This document shows positions 33,863-42,806 of a stretch of DNA of 64,000 bases, piece by piece. Source of the stretch: RGIG426 sp045598965 (GTDB lineage Bacteria; Bacillota; Clostridia; Oscillospirales; Acutalibacteraceae); contig JAZRVH010000007.1 in NCBI GenBank assembly GCA_045598965.1, forward strand, positions 62,001 through 126,000. Reading direction: 5' to 3'. The notes under the pieces were generated by a model, which was not told the origin of the DNA, did not search any database, and saw nothing but the letters and a program-made list of their open reading frames with translations. The position numbers were made by a program, and so were the translations under genes. Numbering within the stretch: the stretch's first letter is position 1; each line of letters begins with the position of its first letter.

Positions 33863-36800
33863 GATTTTCGGATATTGCTACCTATTTGCCCGCTCAGTGC
33901 GTGGAATTTGAGATACAGGTTGACGATCCCTCTGTTTTTCAGGAGGGGGATTTTGTCGAAATATTCAGCAAAGAAGAGACCTTTTTAAGAAAACTTGACA
34001 ATCCCGCTATGTCAACGTACGGCAAATTTTTAACGAAACAGTATGGCTATGAATTCGAGGAGAAATCTGTCGGAATTCATTTTTGCCAGGTGATTGGCAA
34101 ACAGAAGAATATCCTGCATATTTTGATGGCGTTTGATTTGAATATCAATTATGAGGATACGCATAACCCGAACGGTATCGCCATTGCGGTTCTCTCAAGC
34201 GATGCCTCGGTAGACGATATGAACGCATTGCTTTCGCAGGAGTATTCGCTGTCTATTGGCGGACAGCCGTTTTATATTATCGCCAAACACGTAAAGTTAA
34301 GCAAAAAGAATTCGTTTGTCTTAGTGGATATGACACGTGGACGCTCTTTCTCTGTCGTGGAAAAACGGTTTTCCGAGATAGAAGCCGAACAAGGAAGTGC
34401 CGGCGATTTGACCTATGCCATTGATTCTAGCGAAAGAGCCTTTGTTCATCCCGAAAATTATGCGTTTGTTTTCTGCCGTGTGCCGATACGTTTCGTCGAT
34501 AAAACGAAAAAGGAACGGCTGAACATTGCCACCAAGACGTTTATTCAAAACGGCGGAAGCGAATACGTCAATATGTGGAAACTGTATGCCGAAACGCAGA
34601 TGGAATTAAAGCAAATTGATAGTGAGGAGACCGGAAAAATCAGCTTTAATTCATGTGTCCGCAAGCGTTTGGGCGTCTACAAATTAAATGTTAAAAACGA
34701 AGAGGCGGTATTGCACTTTTTTGAACGAGCACCAAAGGAAAACGGTGTTATTCGTGTGCAGATTCAGCAATTAGCTCCACAAAAAAAATTCCCGACATAT
34801 GCCTACGGTGTGTTACGGGACAATTATATTCCCGGCACCGATTATGTGGAATGTATCCTTGACGATGGAGGTTATCTTAGCCCTTTTCTTCCCGGAACGG
34901 TGACAATGGATATTGCCGGTGACATTATGGTGTATAAACGCCGTATGATGGCATTTGAAGCTATCCAAAAACAAAAATCCGCCAACACGGCCTTGCCGTA
35001 TTTGTTGGAAGGCCGAACGGTGAATAACTATTCCAAAAAAGACCTAAACGACAGTGCCAAGTTGGATGAAACCATTATTTCGAAATTTTTCCGAAAATAT
35101 CCGCCCAATCCCAGCCAACGAAAAGCGATTGAAATTGCTATGAAAACGCCGGATGTTGCGATAATAAAAGGGCCTCCCGGAACGGGCAAAACCAAGGTTA
35201 TCAAAACCATAGAAGCGTTACTTAAGGCTCAGCAAAAAAACGAGGAGGTTCGCCAAGACGCCTTTTTGCTTACCGCTTATCAGCGGGACGCCACCAAAAA
35301 TATGACCAGACGAGATGAAGCCACCGAGGCGGATGAGTTTCAACTGCCTATCATAGCGGAGTTTGGAAAACGGGGCGAAAGAGAGATTGACCAAGAGCTG
35401 GAGGCATGGTGCGAAAGAACCAGTCAGCATATTTTGGACAGGCATGAAGACGTTGATCGTATCTCCAAAAAGAAGCTGTACATTCTGTCGCTTTTGCAAT
35501 TGCAGGATGCCATTGAAAAGCCGTGCTCTGTGGAACAGGCGTTCTCTATACTGGAACAGGCGATTGAATACGGCGAAATATATTTGAACATGGTGACCGA
35601 TTTTGAGGGCGACGAGCGGATGCAAACGCTTGAGAAAACGCTGGACAGTCTTCGTATGGAAAAAACCGTGATTTCCAGTCGTGTAAAACGAGATGTGTCC
35701 CGGATGCTTGTATACTATGCCAACCGTATTCCGAGTTCCCCGGCGGCATACAGCGATGACGGAGAGAAGTTGCTGTCGTGTATTTACGAAAAGTTTCGGA
35801 TGGTGGAGCATATTCGTTCCATCAAAACGAACTTAGAAGAGCTTCGCACCTGCTTTGCCGCAACGCCGGTGGATTATCGGGCTGTGAAGCGGCTGAAAGT
35901 GAATCTGATTGTTGAAGCTAAGAAAATAGAGAAGCTTCACGCAGAGGAAAAAGCCTCCATTATACAAAATATGGACACGTTGATTGAAACGTTAAAGAGC
36001 CTTCGTGGAGGCGAAAAGTATGAAATTATTTCGGATTATTTAAGCTGTCTGTATCCCGGAGATGAGACCGCTTTGATTATTCGGAAATATCAACGAACCT
36101 TAGCGAAAACCCACCAGCTGGCGAACGAAAACGGAAAATTCCGATATCGGGATATTTTGGTGGATGAGGCGGCGAGAAGCTGTCCTGCCGATTTAATGAT
36201 TCCGCTTTCTTGTGTGGAAAACCGTATTATTTTCGTGGGCGATGACGCCCAGCTTCCTCAGTACGTCGAGGAAGATGTTATGAAGGAAATTATCCTGAAA
36301 GATAAACTTGAAAATCCAAATGAATTATTTGGAAAACTTACGCCGGAAGCAAGAGAAGAAAAATACAAATTATCTATGTTTGAGTATATGACAGAAAAAG
36401 CAAAAGGGCTTTGTATGCTCGACTCGAAACACGAACGTGTGGTTACGCTTAATGTTCAGTATCGTATGGCACCGGTGATCGGCGATTTGGTTTCCAAGCA
36501 TTTTTATGAGGGGGAACTGCAAAACGCTACCGGTTTTCCGGAAGACCATTTCAAACAAAACTATCCCACCATTGCCGGAAAAAACCTGGTTTGGATTGAT
36601 GCGAACAAGGGCGGTAACCGTGAACAGAAATCTGCCAGTGGCTCCCGCTACCGGGAATGCGAAGTGAATATCATTGTTGAACGTATTAAAACCATTACGG
36701 AAAGCCGTGAGTGGAGGGGCAAGGAAGAGCCTGCCAGCATTGGTGTTATTACGTTCTATTCCGCTCAAAGAGATAAAATTATGCACGCCTTGGAAGCCCA

Positions 36801-37098
36801 CCTGAGCGAGGATGTGATGAAATTCATCGAAGTGGGAACGGTGGATGCCTTCCAGGGGAAAGAATTTGATATTGTGTTTTTGTCGTTGGTCAGAAGCAAC
36901 AACATAGATCGAGTTGGCTTTCTTGACAGCAAAAACAGAATGTGCGTGGCAATGAGCCGTGCCAAAAAATGTTTAGTCATTGTCGGCAACAGCACCATTA
37001 CGAAGTATAAGAATGCCGAAAAAGATATTCCCGCACTGATCGATGCGTACAAGCTGTGTGAGGAAGGGGGAGACGTATGTGAATTACAATCAGTTTGA
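33859..37098 (+). CDS. Upf1/DNA2-like superfamily 1 helicase
   Basis: A 1079-residue protein. About 400 N-terminal residues have no recognised domain. The helicase core follows: Walker A GPPGTGKT (about 437-444), DEAA in LVDEAARSC (about 768), GDDAQLP, QYRM (about 869), DAFQGKEFDIVFLSLVRSN and VAMSRAKKCLVIVGN. A helical insertion of about 250 residues separates motifs I and II. It is an SF1B 5'-3' helicase by family; the substrate, DNA or RNA, is unknown. Start overlaps the kinase stop. Confidence 0.9.
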   Translation: MRFSDIATYLPAQCVEFEIQVDDPSVFQEGDFVEIFSKEETFLRKLDNPAMSTYGKFLTKQYGYEFEEKSVGIHFCQVIGKQKNILHILMAFDLNINYEDTHNPNGIAIAVLSSDASVDDMNALLSQEYSLSIGGQPFYIIAKHVKLSKKNSFVLVDMTRGRSFSVVEKRFSEIEAEQGSAGDLTYAIDSSERAFVHPENYAFVFCRVPIRFVDKTKKERLNIATKTFIQNGGSEYVNMWKLYAETQMELKQIDSEETGKISFNSCVRKRLGVYKLNVKNEEAVLHFFERAPKENGVIRVQIQQLAPQKKFPTYAYGVLRDNYIPGTDYVECILDDGGYLSPFLPGTVTMDIAGDIMVYKRRMMAFEAIQKQKSANTALPYLLEGRTVNNYSKKDLNDSAKLDETIISKFFRKYPPNPSQRKAIEIAMKTPDVAIIKGPPGTGKTKVIKTIEALLKAQQKNEEVRQDAFLLTAYQRDATKNMTRRDEATEADEFQLPIIAEFGKRGEREIDQELEAWCERTSQHILDRHEDVDRISKKKLYILSLLQLQDAIEKPCSVEQAFSILEQAIEYGEIYLNMVTDFEGDERMQTLEKTLDSLRMEKTVISSRVKRDVSRMLVYYANRIPSSPAAYSDDGEKLLSCIYEKFRMVEHIRSIKTNLEELRTCFAATPVDYRAVKRLKVNLIVEAKKIEKLHAEEKASIIQNMDTLIETLKSLRGGEKYEIISDYLSCLYPGDETALIIRKYQRTLAKTHQLANENGKFRYRDILVDEAARSCPADLMIPLSCVENRIIFVGDDAQLPQYVEEDVMKEIILKDKLENPNELFGKLTPEAREEKYKLSMFEYMTEKAKGLCMLDSKHERVVTLNVQYRMAPVIGDLVSKHFYEGELQNATGFPEDHFKQNYPTIAGKNLVWIDANKGGNREQKSASGSRYRECEVNIIVERIKTITESREWRGKEEPASIGVITFYSAQRDKIMHALEAHLSEDVMKFIEVGTVDAFQGKEFDIVFLSLVRSNNIDRVGFLDSKNRMCVAMSRAKKCLVIVGNSTITKYKNAEKDIPALIDAYKLCEEGGDVCELQSV

Positions 37099-39238
37099 CC
37101 GTGATTTGCTTTTGGCGAATTTCGGAAAAGACGGTGTTTTCGAAAGGGTTGCACGAACAAAATTTGCAAAATCCTCGTGCGTATACGTTTCTGTCCCGGC
37201 GATTGCCTACCATTATTGTGCAACGATAAACAATTCCAATGACGATTTCATTTATCGGGCAGTTCATGACTTGAACCAATATTACTCATCAAGAGGAAAG
37301 CCCTATAATTACGATGAAATCTCTAATGACTTGGGGTTGGAAAAAGACCTCGTAAAGGTCATTATCAAACGGGATATTCAGACGTCTCCGAATGGGGATG
37401 GCTCGGAAACACGTAATATTTCCAATAATTCATTTATTGTTTTATACGATTTAATTTCCCGAAAGCTGATGCCGCTTTTCCTGAACACCGAGCAGTATGA
37501 GCAATACAAGGAAATTTGTGAAGATAAGCGGCATTTTCGGCTTTCAACCGGTGATTCCATGACCTATTATATCCATGACCTCTATGAGCGGGGAATGCAT
37601 AACGATGTTCCGGTGCAGCCGGACAATCAAGAAGTGGAATTTTTGTTGAGGGAACGCTATTACCGCAGAAAAAGAGATGTGCCGTTGTCCGTCTTGTTTA
37701 CCGGCAATTCCGAGTATGTGGATGTCGTTTCCGCATTGTATTACGACAAGAACAATACGTCGGAATATTCTGCCGCCCATCCGTTTTATAAGGGGCTTGC
37801 CGGCTGGATTACGGAAGACGTGAAAATGGTGTGTGAAAAGGATACGAAAACCGCACAGCATCTTTCTGGGCAGTTGAATCGAATGAAAGAAAGTATTGAT
37901 TTGTCGATAAAATCTTTGAAAATCAAGGATACACTTTTCGATGAATGTGAGCGGTACATTGATTCGGTTTACGGAAAAAAGAAATTGGCCGCATATCCCG
38001 AATTGCGGGCGGCTTTAGCGGAATCGCTGGCGTGTTATACTCGTCGTGCACACGTATATAAAGAGCGTGAGACGATTGCAGAAGACCGTCTGGAAAGTGC
38101 CAATAAAGAGTATTATGTAGCGTTGTACGGTTTGTTGGAAAAGTGTATCAAGGAAAGCTTTTTGAAAAACTTTGACCAACAACGGCTTGTCGATTACAAG
38201 AAGTATATTATGGGTATGCAGTCGGATGATTATGCGATCCACGACTATCGAAAATTGGCGAGTGAAATCGGCTTTGACAGTAGTGGGATACGGGACAACG
38301 TGCGGATATATGAAAAGCGGTTACGGTATCTCATTGACTGTCAGAGCAGCGACACCAGCGACATTACCGTGTTGCTGTTTGCCAATTTGCTGGAAGCCCA
38401 TTTTTCACCCGTTCACCCTTTTCATGAACTTGCCCGTGTGCACAATATGTTCTTTTCATTGATAGAACAAGCACGTAGCTTGCGTAACCCGGCAAAGCAC
38501 GGAACGCAAAATGCAATGAACTGGAATCACTTTGATTTGCAGCTTCTGGCCTTTGATGTGTTTGATATATTGGTGATGTCATCGAGAACCAAACAGCTGG
38601 ATATCAATAAGTTTCTGGATTATGAGGGTCTTGACGAAGATTATCAGAAAGTGGAAGAAAAGGCAAAAAGTAATCTTTCTCCGTATACGAGAATTCGAGA
38701 CAACCACGACGTATATAACTACGCTTTGACGTTGGAGCGTTCGAGGATTATGTCCGGTTCGGAATATTTTTCAAATGCCTACAACATTCTCGACGAGGTA
38801 ATGAAACAGTTTATCTATTGGATTACGGATAAAAACGAAATTGACAAAGCGGTTTTGGAACGCTATTTGCCAGAGAAAAAAAGCAAGGAGTCCGTTGCGG
38901 AATGTGTAAACGAAATATTGAAACGATATAATTATCCGGATGTTGTGGAACGTCGCTATAAATACGGAAGCTTCAATAGAGAGTATACCGCCAGTATGAC
39001 AACGGGAAATCTGCTGTTGTATTTGATTATGGTTACGGATTATTATCGCCCGATTTTGTTGCATCGATTGTTGTCCGAAAACGAGGAGTTTGTTTCGCTT
39101 GCCGAACGGGTGTTTGAGCTTCGTGGACATAACGAAACCTCCAAAAGTAACGAGAAAGAAATTGAAAAGATCCATAAAAAAATCTTGACCCTATGTGAAA
39201 CATTGCTCAACTATATTGAAAGTGAGGACAATTTCTAA
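37079..39238 (+). CDS. Large protein with HEPN-type RNxxxH motif
   Basis: A 719-residue mostly helical protein without an assigned family. Residues 466-474, SLRNPAKHG in context, contain Arg469-Asn and His474, matching the HEPN ribonuclease motif R-x4-H with a polar residue after Arg, in the ARSLRNPAKHG form common to HEPN toxins and effectors. The GTG at 37079 has AAGGGGGA 7 bases upstream and overlaps the helicase 3' end by 20 bases. It ends in a TAATG overlap with the AAA+ gene. An RNase effector role is inference from this motif alone. Confidence 0.5.
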   Translation: MNYNQFDRDLLLANFGKDGVFERVARTKFAKSSCVYVSVPAIAYHYCATINNSNDDFIYRAVHDLNQYYSSRGKPYNYDEISNDLGLEKDLVKVIIKRDIQTSPNGDGSETRNISNNSFIVLYDLISRKLMPLFLNTEQYEQYKEICEDKRHFRLSTGDSMTYYIHDLYERGMHNDVPVQPDNQEVEFLLRERYYRRKRDVPLSVLFTGNSEYVDVVSALYYDKNNTSEYSAAHPFYKGLAGWITEDVKMVCEKDTKTAQHLSGQLNRMKESIDLSIKSLKIKDTLFDECERYIDSVYGKKKLAAYPELRAALAESLACYTRRAHVYKERETIAEDRLESANKEYYVALYGLLEKCIKESFLKNFDQQRLVDYKKYIMGMQSDDYAIHDYRKLASEIGFDSSGIRDNVRIYEKRLRYLIDCQSSDTSDITVLLFANLLEAHFSPVHPFHELARVHNMFFSLIEQARSLRNPAKHGTQNAMNWNHFDLQLLAFDVFDILVMSSRTKQLDINKFLDYEGLDEDYQKVEEKAKSNLSPYTRIRDNHDVYNYALTLERSRIMSGSEYFSNAYNILDEVMKQFIYWITDKNEIDKAVLERYLPEKKSKESVAECVNEILKRYNYPDVVERRYKYGSFNREYTASMTTGNLLLYLIMVTDYYRPILLHRLLSENEEFVSLAERVFELRGHNETSKSNEKEIEKIHKKILTLCETLLNYIESEDNF

Positions 39239-41583
39239 TGAATCCATTTCAAACCAACCCGACAGGGATGACAAGTAACGAGGAAATAGTCGAGAAAGGA
39301 ATACGCTTGCTTGAGGAATACGACCGACTGACAGAAATAGTGGGCGTGTATTCGTCGTATGCGGAAATGCAGCAAAGACTAAACGAGAATGCTGAGGAAA
39401 TACGGGCAGAGGCAGAGACGGAGGCACGAAAGATTATTGAAAAGGCCAAAGCGGCCGCAAAAGCAATTACCGAAGATGCCCACAGAGAGAAAGAGCTTTA
39501 CATAAGCGGATTTGAGGATGAGGGAAAAACCCGAAAAGAGCAAATCATAGAAGATGCCAAAGCGTATGCCCAGTCTATCCGGAATTCTGCCGAAGCGGAT
39601 ATCCAAAAGAGAAAAGAGTCTGCCGATCAAGAGTTTGACGGCCGTGTGGCAAAGGGAGAAGAACGCCGTAAAGAACTTATCGCTCTCGCCGAAAAAGAGA
39701 CTCAAAGCATTCGTGAACAGGCGGATGATTACTTAAAGAAAGCCCGGGACGAGGAAGCAAAAATCAAAAGCAAGGCCGTTTCCGATGCGGATGATATTCG
39801 AAAGAATGCTCAAAGCGAGATGCAAAAACAGCGTAAAGAATTAGAAGCGGAAAAAGCGACTATCGAAAAAGAGCGGGAGCTCATCAACAGCAAACAGAAT
39901 GAATTAGAATATAAAATAAACGCTCTCGACGCTCATAAGAAAGCACTTGATGATTCTTTTGCGAATCGTGTTGACGAAGTGTGCAGTGCAAGAGGGATTC
40001 GCTGCAAAACCGCCGAGGAAACTCTGAACGATATTCGGAATAGAAACAAAGAACTTGAAAAAGAAAAAGAAAAGTATTTGAACCTTAAGGTTAACGAGAA
40101 TGATATTAAAAATTGGGAGAAATATCGTTCTGAACTGAACGCCCTGAAAAAACAGCTGAAAGTATTTGAGGACAACAATATCACCCTGGAAAACGTTGAC
40201 GAGTTTGTCAATGCCAAAGACAAGGCGGATACATATGCAGGACAAATCCGTGATCTGAACAAGCAGTTAGAGGAAAAAGAGAAAGCGTTGTTACTGCGGC
40301 GAAACGAATCCGTTGAGCTGGATGCGGAAAAAGAGAGAAGCAAGTACTGGGAAGACTGTGCGATGCAGTGGCTGGAGGAACTGGAACGGAACAAAAAAGT
40401 CACTCGTGAGGAGATGCTGGCACCCATTCGCAGTATACCGTCGTTTATGGCAAAAACAGACGATCTCGCTGATGACAAACAGTTTACCGATGAACAAAAA
40501 TGGTTGGAGAATATCAAGGCAAAATCCGAGGAGAGCGGACTGAAATTCTCCAAACGTCAAATTTATGCCTATCACACGGCTCAGAAAATCCGGGATATGT
40601 CTCCGTTGGTCGTGTTGGCGGGTGTTAGCGGCACCGGTAAATCGGAATTGCCGAAAAACTATGCCCTCCACGGCGGTATGAATTTCCTGTCTATTCCCGT
40701 GAAGCCCGACTGGGACAGCCCGGCGTCGCTGTTTGGTTATTACAACTCCATTGAGCGTCGGTTTGAGGCTACGGACCTTGTGCGTGCTTTGTATCAAATG
40801 AGCAGCGATTCGTTGCGTCGTAACCAGTTGATGATGGTGTTGCTGGACGAAATGAACCTGGCTCACCCGGAGCAATATTTTGCCGATATGCTCAGCAAAC
40901 TGGAAACGTGCAGAGGCTTAAAACAAAATGCTCAATACGATATTCTGTTGGGCGGTGGCGAAACCCCTGAGCGTTTGGATATCGGCTCCAACATCCTTTG
41001 GACCGGCACGATGAACGAGGACGAGACAACAAAAGGCTTGTCGGACAAGGTGATTGACCGTAGCACGCTCATTACGTTCCCTCGCCCGAGAGAGTTGTAT
41101 GACCGTGAGGGCAACAAGGAAATCAAACAAGAATTCTTCCTTTCGAGAAAGACGTGGACTTCTTGGTGCAATAAGGTGAACACCGAAAGTGCGGATGAGG
41201 TCAAGAAAAAACTGGAAGAGTATCGTGGCTATGTGCAGAATATCAACGAGCAAATGGCCAATATGGGCCGCAATCTCGGTCACCGTGTATGGCAGGGAAT
41301 CGCTCAATACATTGAGCACTATCCCGATGTTGTGTATGCGAAAAAGAACGAGCTTGAAGCCGCTATGAACAAAGCGTTCAGCGATGCAATCGCTTTCAAG
41401 ATCATGCCGAAACTGCGTGGCGTAGAGGTGCGTGGTCAGAACGAGGAATGCTTAAACCGTATTGAGGGCATTCTCTCGAGCCATGCCGGCGAGCTTGTCA
41501 ACGACTATAAACACGCCAGAGAATTGACTACCGAGTTGTTCCAATGGTGCAGTGCCGACTTTATGAACAAGGATGATGAATGA
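39238..41583 (+). CDS. Coiled-coil McrB-like AAA+ ATPase
   Basis: A 781-residue protein. Residues ~40-400 are a long charged coiled coil, at first with the KIIEKAKAAAKAITEDA style of repeats seen in rod-forming proteins. The AAA+ domain has Walker A GVSGTGKS (about 461-468), Walker B MMVLLDEMN (about 535) and sensor 1 in LWTGTMNEDETT, a McrB/AAA_5-like (dynein-related) pattern. McrB-type ATPases translocate or remodel with a separate partner; the next gene may be that partner. No endonuclease domain is fused. Confidence 0.85.
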   Translation: MNPFQTNPTGMTSNEEIVEKGIRLLEEYDRLTEIVGVYSSYAEMQQRLNENAEEIRAEAETEARKIIEKAKAAAKAITEDAHREKELYISGFEDEGKTRKEQIIEDAKAYAQSIRNSAEADIQKRKESADQEFDGRVAKGEERRKELIALAEKETQSIREQADDYLKKARDEEAKIKSKAVSDADDIRKNAQSEMQKQRKELEAEKATIEKERELINSKQNELEYKINALDAHKKALDDSFANRVDEVCSARGIRCKTAEETLNDIRNRNKELEKEKEKYLNLKVNENDIKNWEKYRSELNALKKQLKVFEDNNITLENVDEFVNAKDKADTYAGQIRDLNKQLEEKEKALLLRRNESVELDAEKERSKYWEDCAMQWLEELERNKKVTREEMLAPIRSIPSFMAKTDDLADDKQFTDEQKWLENIKAKSEESGLKFSKRQIYAYHTAQKIRDMSPLVVLAGVSGTGKSELPKNYALHGGMNFLSIPVKPDWDSPASLFGYYNSIERRFEATDLVRALYQMSSDSLRRNQLMMVLLDEMNLAHPEQYFADMLSKLETCRGLKQNAQYDILLGGGETPERLDIGSNILWTGTMNEDETTKGLSDKVIDRSTLITFPRPRELYDREGNKEIKQEFFLSRKTWTSWCNKVNTESADEVKKKLEEYRGYVQNINEQMANMGRNLGHRVWQGIAQYIEHYPDVVYAKKNELEAAMNKAFSDAIAFKIMPKLRGVEVRGQNEECLNRIEGILSSHAGELVNDYKHARELTTELFQWCSADFMNKDDE

Positions 41584-42796
41584 GTTTATGCCGACAAAGG
41601 ACGAATTGTTTCACAATCGAATAGAGACAATGACGTTGTCGCAGCAATGCCGTTTTGATGCGATGTTGTTGGTGAGTCATATTTTGAACTGTGCACTGAC
41701 GGGAGATCGGGAACGGTCAAGCGGAAAATGTTTGACTATTCAGTATTCGTATTTTTTGAAACGACTTCACGATGCGTTTGAGGGTACGATTATACAGACG
41801 CAAAAATGTTCGAATATTTTGGTTTTTGACGATTTTATCCGAATTGCCGATTTCAGCTTTGCCGCAATCAAAGAAATACTTGTGAATCCCAGCACACGTA
41901 TTGAAAAAGTGGATACCAAAATGCTGGCCAATCGGGCAAGAGGATTCGGCACCAAAACGATGCAGTGGATGTCCCAACGACCGGGGAGAACGATTGAGGA
42001 GAAAATCTCCCCGGAAAACAAGGTGCTGACAACCAAAACCATTTTCACAACGGATACCAAGGAAAATCGGGAGTTTATGTATCTGTATCGAATTTTGTAC
42101 GATGCCATTGTGGTGAGAACAAAAAATACCGGTTGTCTCCATTGCAGTGAAAAATGCGAGTATTATGACTGGGTCGTAAAGGTACAACGACTGCTTGCCG
42201 CCAACTTAAAAATCAAAACGGGAGAGTTGTGCGAGGTTAAACCGATTAAACAGGCGTACCAAAACAACAAATTGATGTGTGACAAAAACTATAAGATTAT
42301 TTGGGACGCTGTGAAAATGCTTTCTACTGTGGAAGAGAAAATCAACGACGATTTTGATGAGACGAATCTTTTTAACCGTTTGGCGGTTGTGTTTTATTGG
42401 CTCGTGGTTTCAAGAATGCTTCGTTCTCCCGGGGCGATAATTGTGGACCGTGTGGGAGAATTGCACGACAAAAACGGTCGGCTTTGGTTTGGTGCCGATG
42501 ACGAGACCGCACCGGTTTTTGAGGATACCGTTTTGATAAAAACAAAAACCGGGAAACTGAAACAACGCTACACGGTTAAGCTTACGGGTAACACCATAAC
42601 GATTGAAGATAAGACGGCGATTGTCTTTTTGTTCAATGTGGACGATTATTTTACGCTGTCCGACCGCTTAGCCGTCGCTGAGGAAGCACGTATTGCCGCC
42701 GAAAAAGCTGCTGTCGAAAAGGCTGTTGCTGAGCAAAAAACGCCAAACGATGTTACGCCAAAACAACCGCCGAAAACGGCACCTATGACTAATTGA
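41573..42796 (+). CDS. Unknown protein, possible partner of the AAA+ ATPase
   Basis: A 407-residue protein with no assigned family. The segment WMSQRPGRTIEEKISPENKV followed by EFMYLYRILYDAI is loosely like McrC/DUF2357 partners of McrB-type ATPases; this is weak. It contains a CLHCSEKC cysteine cluster (about residues 187-194) and ends in an Ala/Glu/Pro-rich tail. Several ATG codons lie close together (41573, 41576, 41588), so the start is uncertain. It overlaps the AAA+ gene end, which indicates translational coupling. Confidence 0.55.
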   Translation: MMNEFMPTKDELFHNRIETMTLSQQCRFDAMLLVSHILNCALTGDRERSSGKCLTIQYSYFLKRLHDAFEGTIIQTQKCSNILVFDDFIRIADFSFAAIKEILVNPSTRIEKVDTKMLANRARGFGTKTMQWMSQRPGRTIEEKISPENKVLTTKTIFTTDTKENREFMYLYRILYDAIVVRTKNTGCLHCSEKCEYYDWVVKVQRLLAANLKIKTGELCEVKPIKQAYQNNKLMCDKNYKIIWDAVKMLSTVEEKINDDFDETNLFNRLAVVFYWLVVSRMLRSPGAIIVDRVGELHDKNGRLWFGADDETAPVFEDTVLIKTKTGKLKQRYTVKLTGNTITIEDKTAIVFLFNVDDYFTLSDRLAVAEEARIAAEKAAVEKAVAEQKTPNDVTPKQPPKTAPMTN

Positions 42797-42806
42797 GGGA
42801 AAACGT

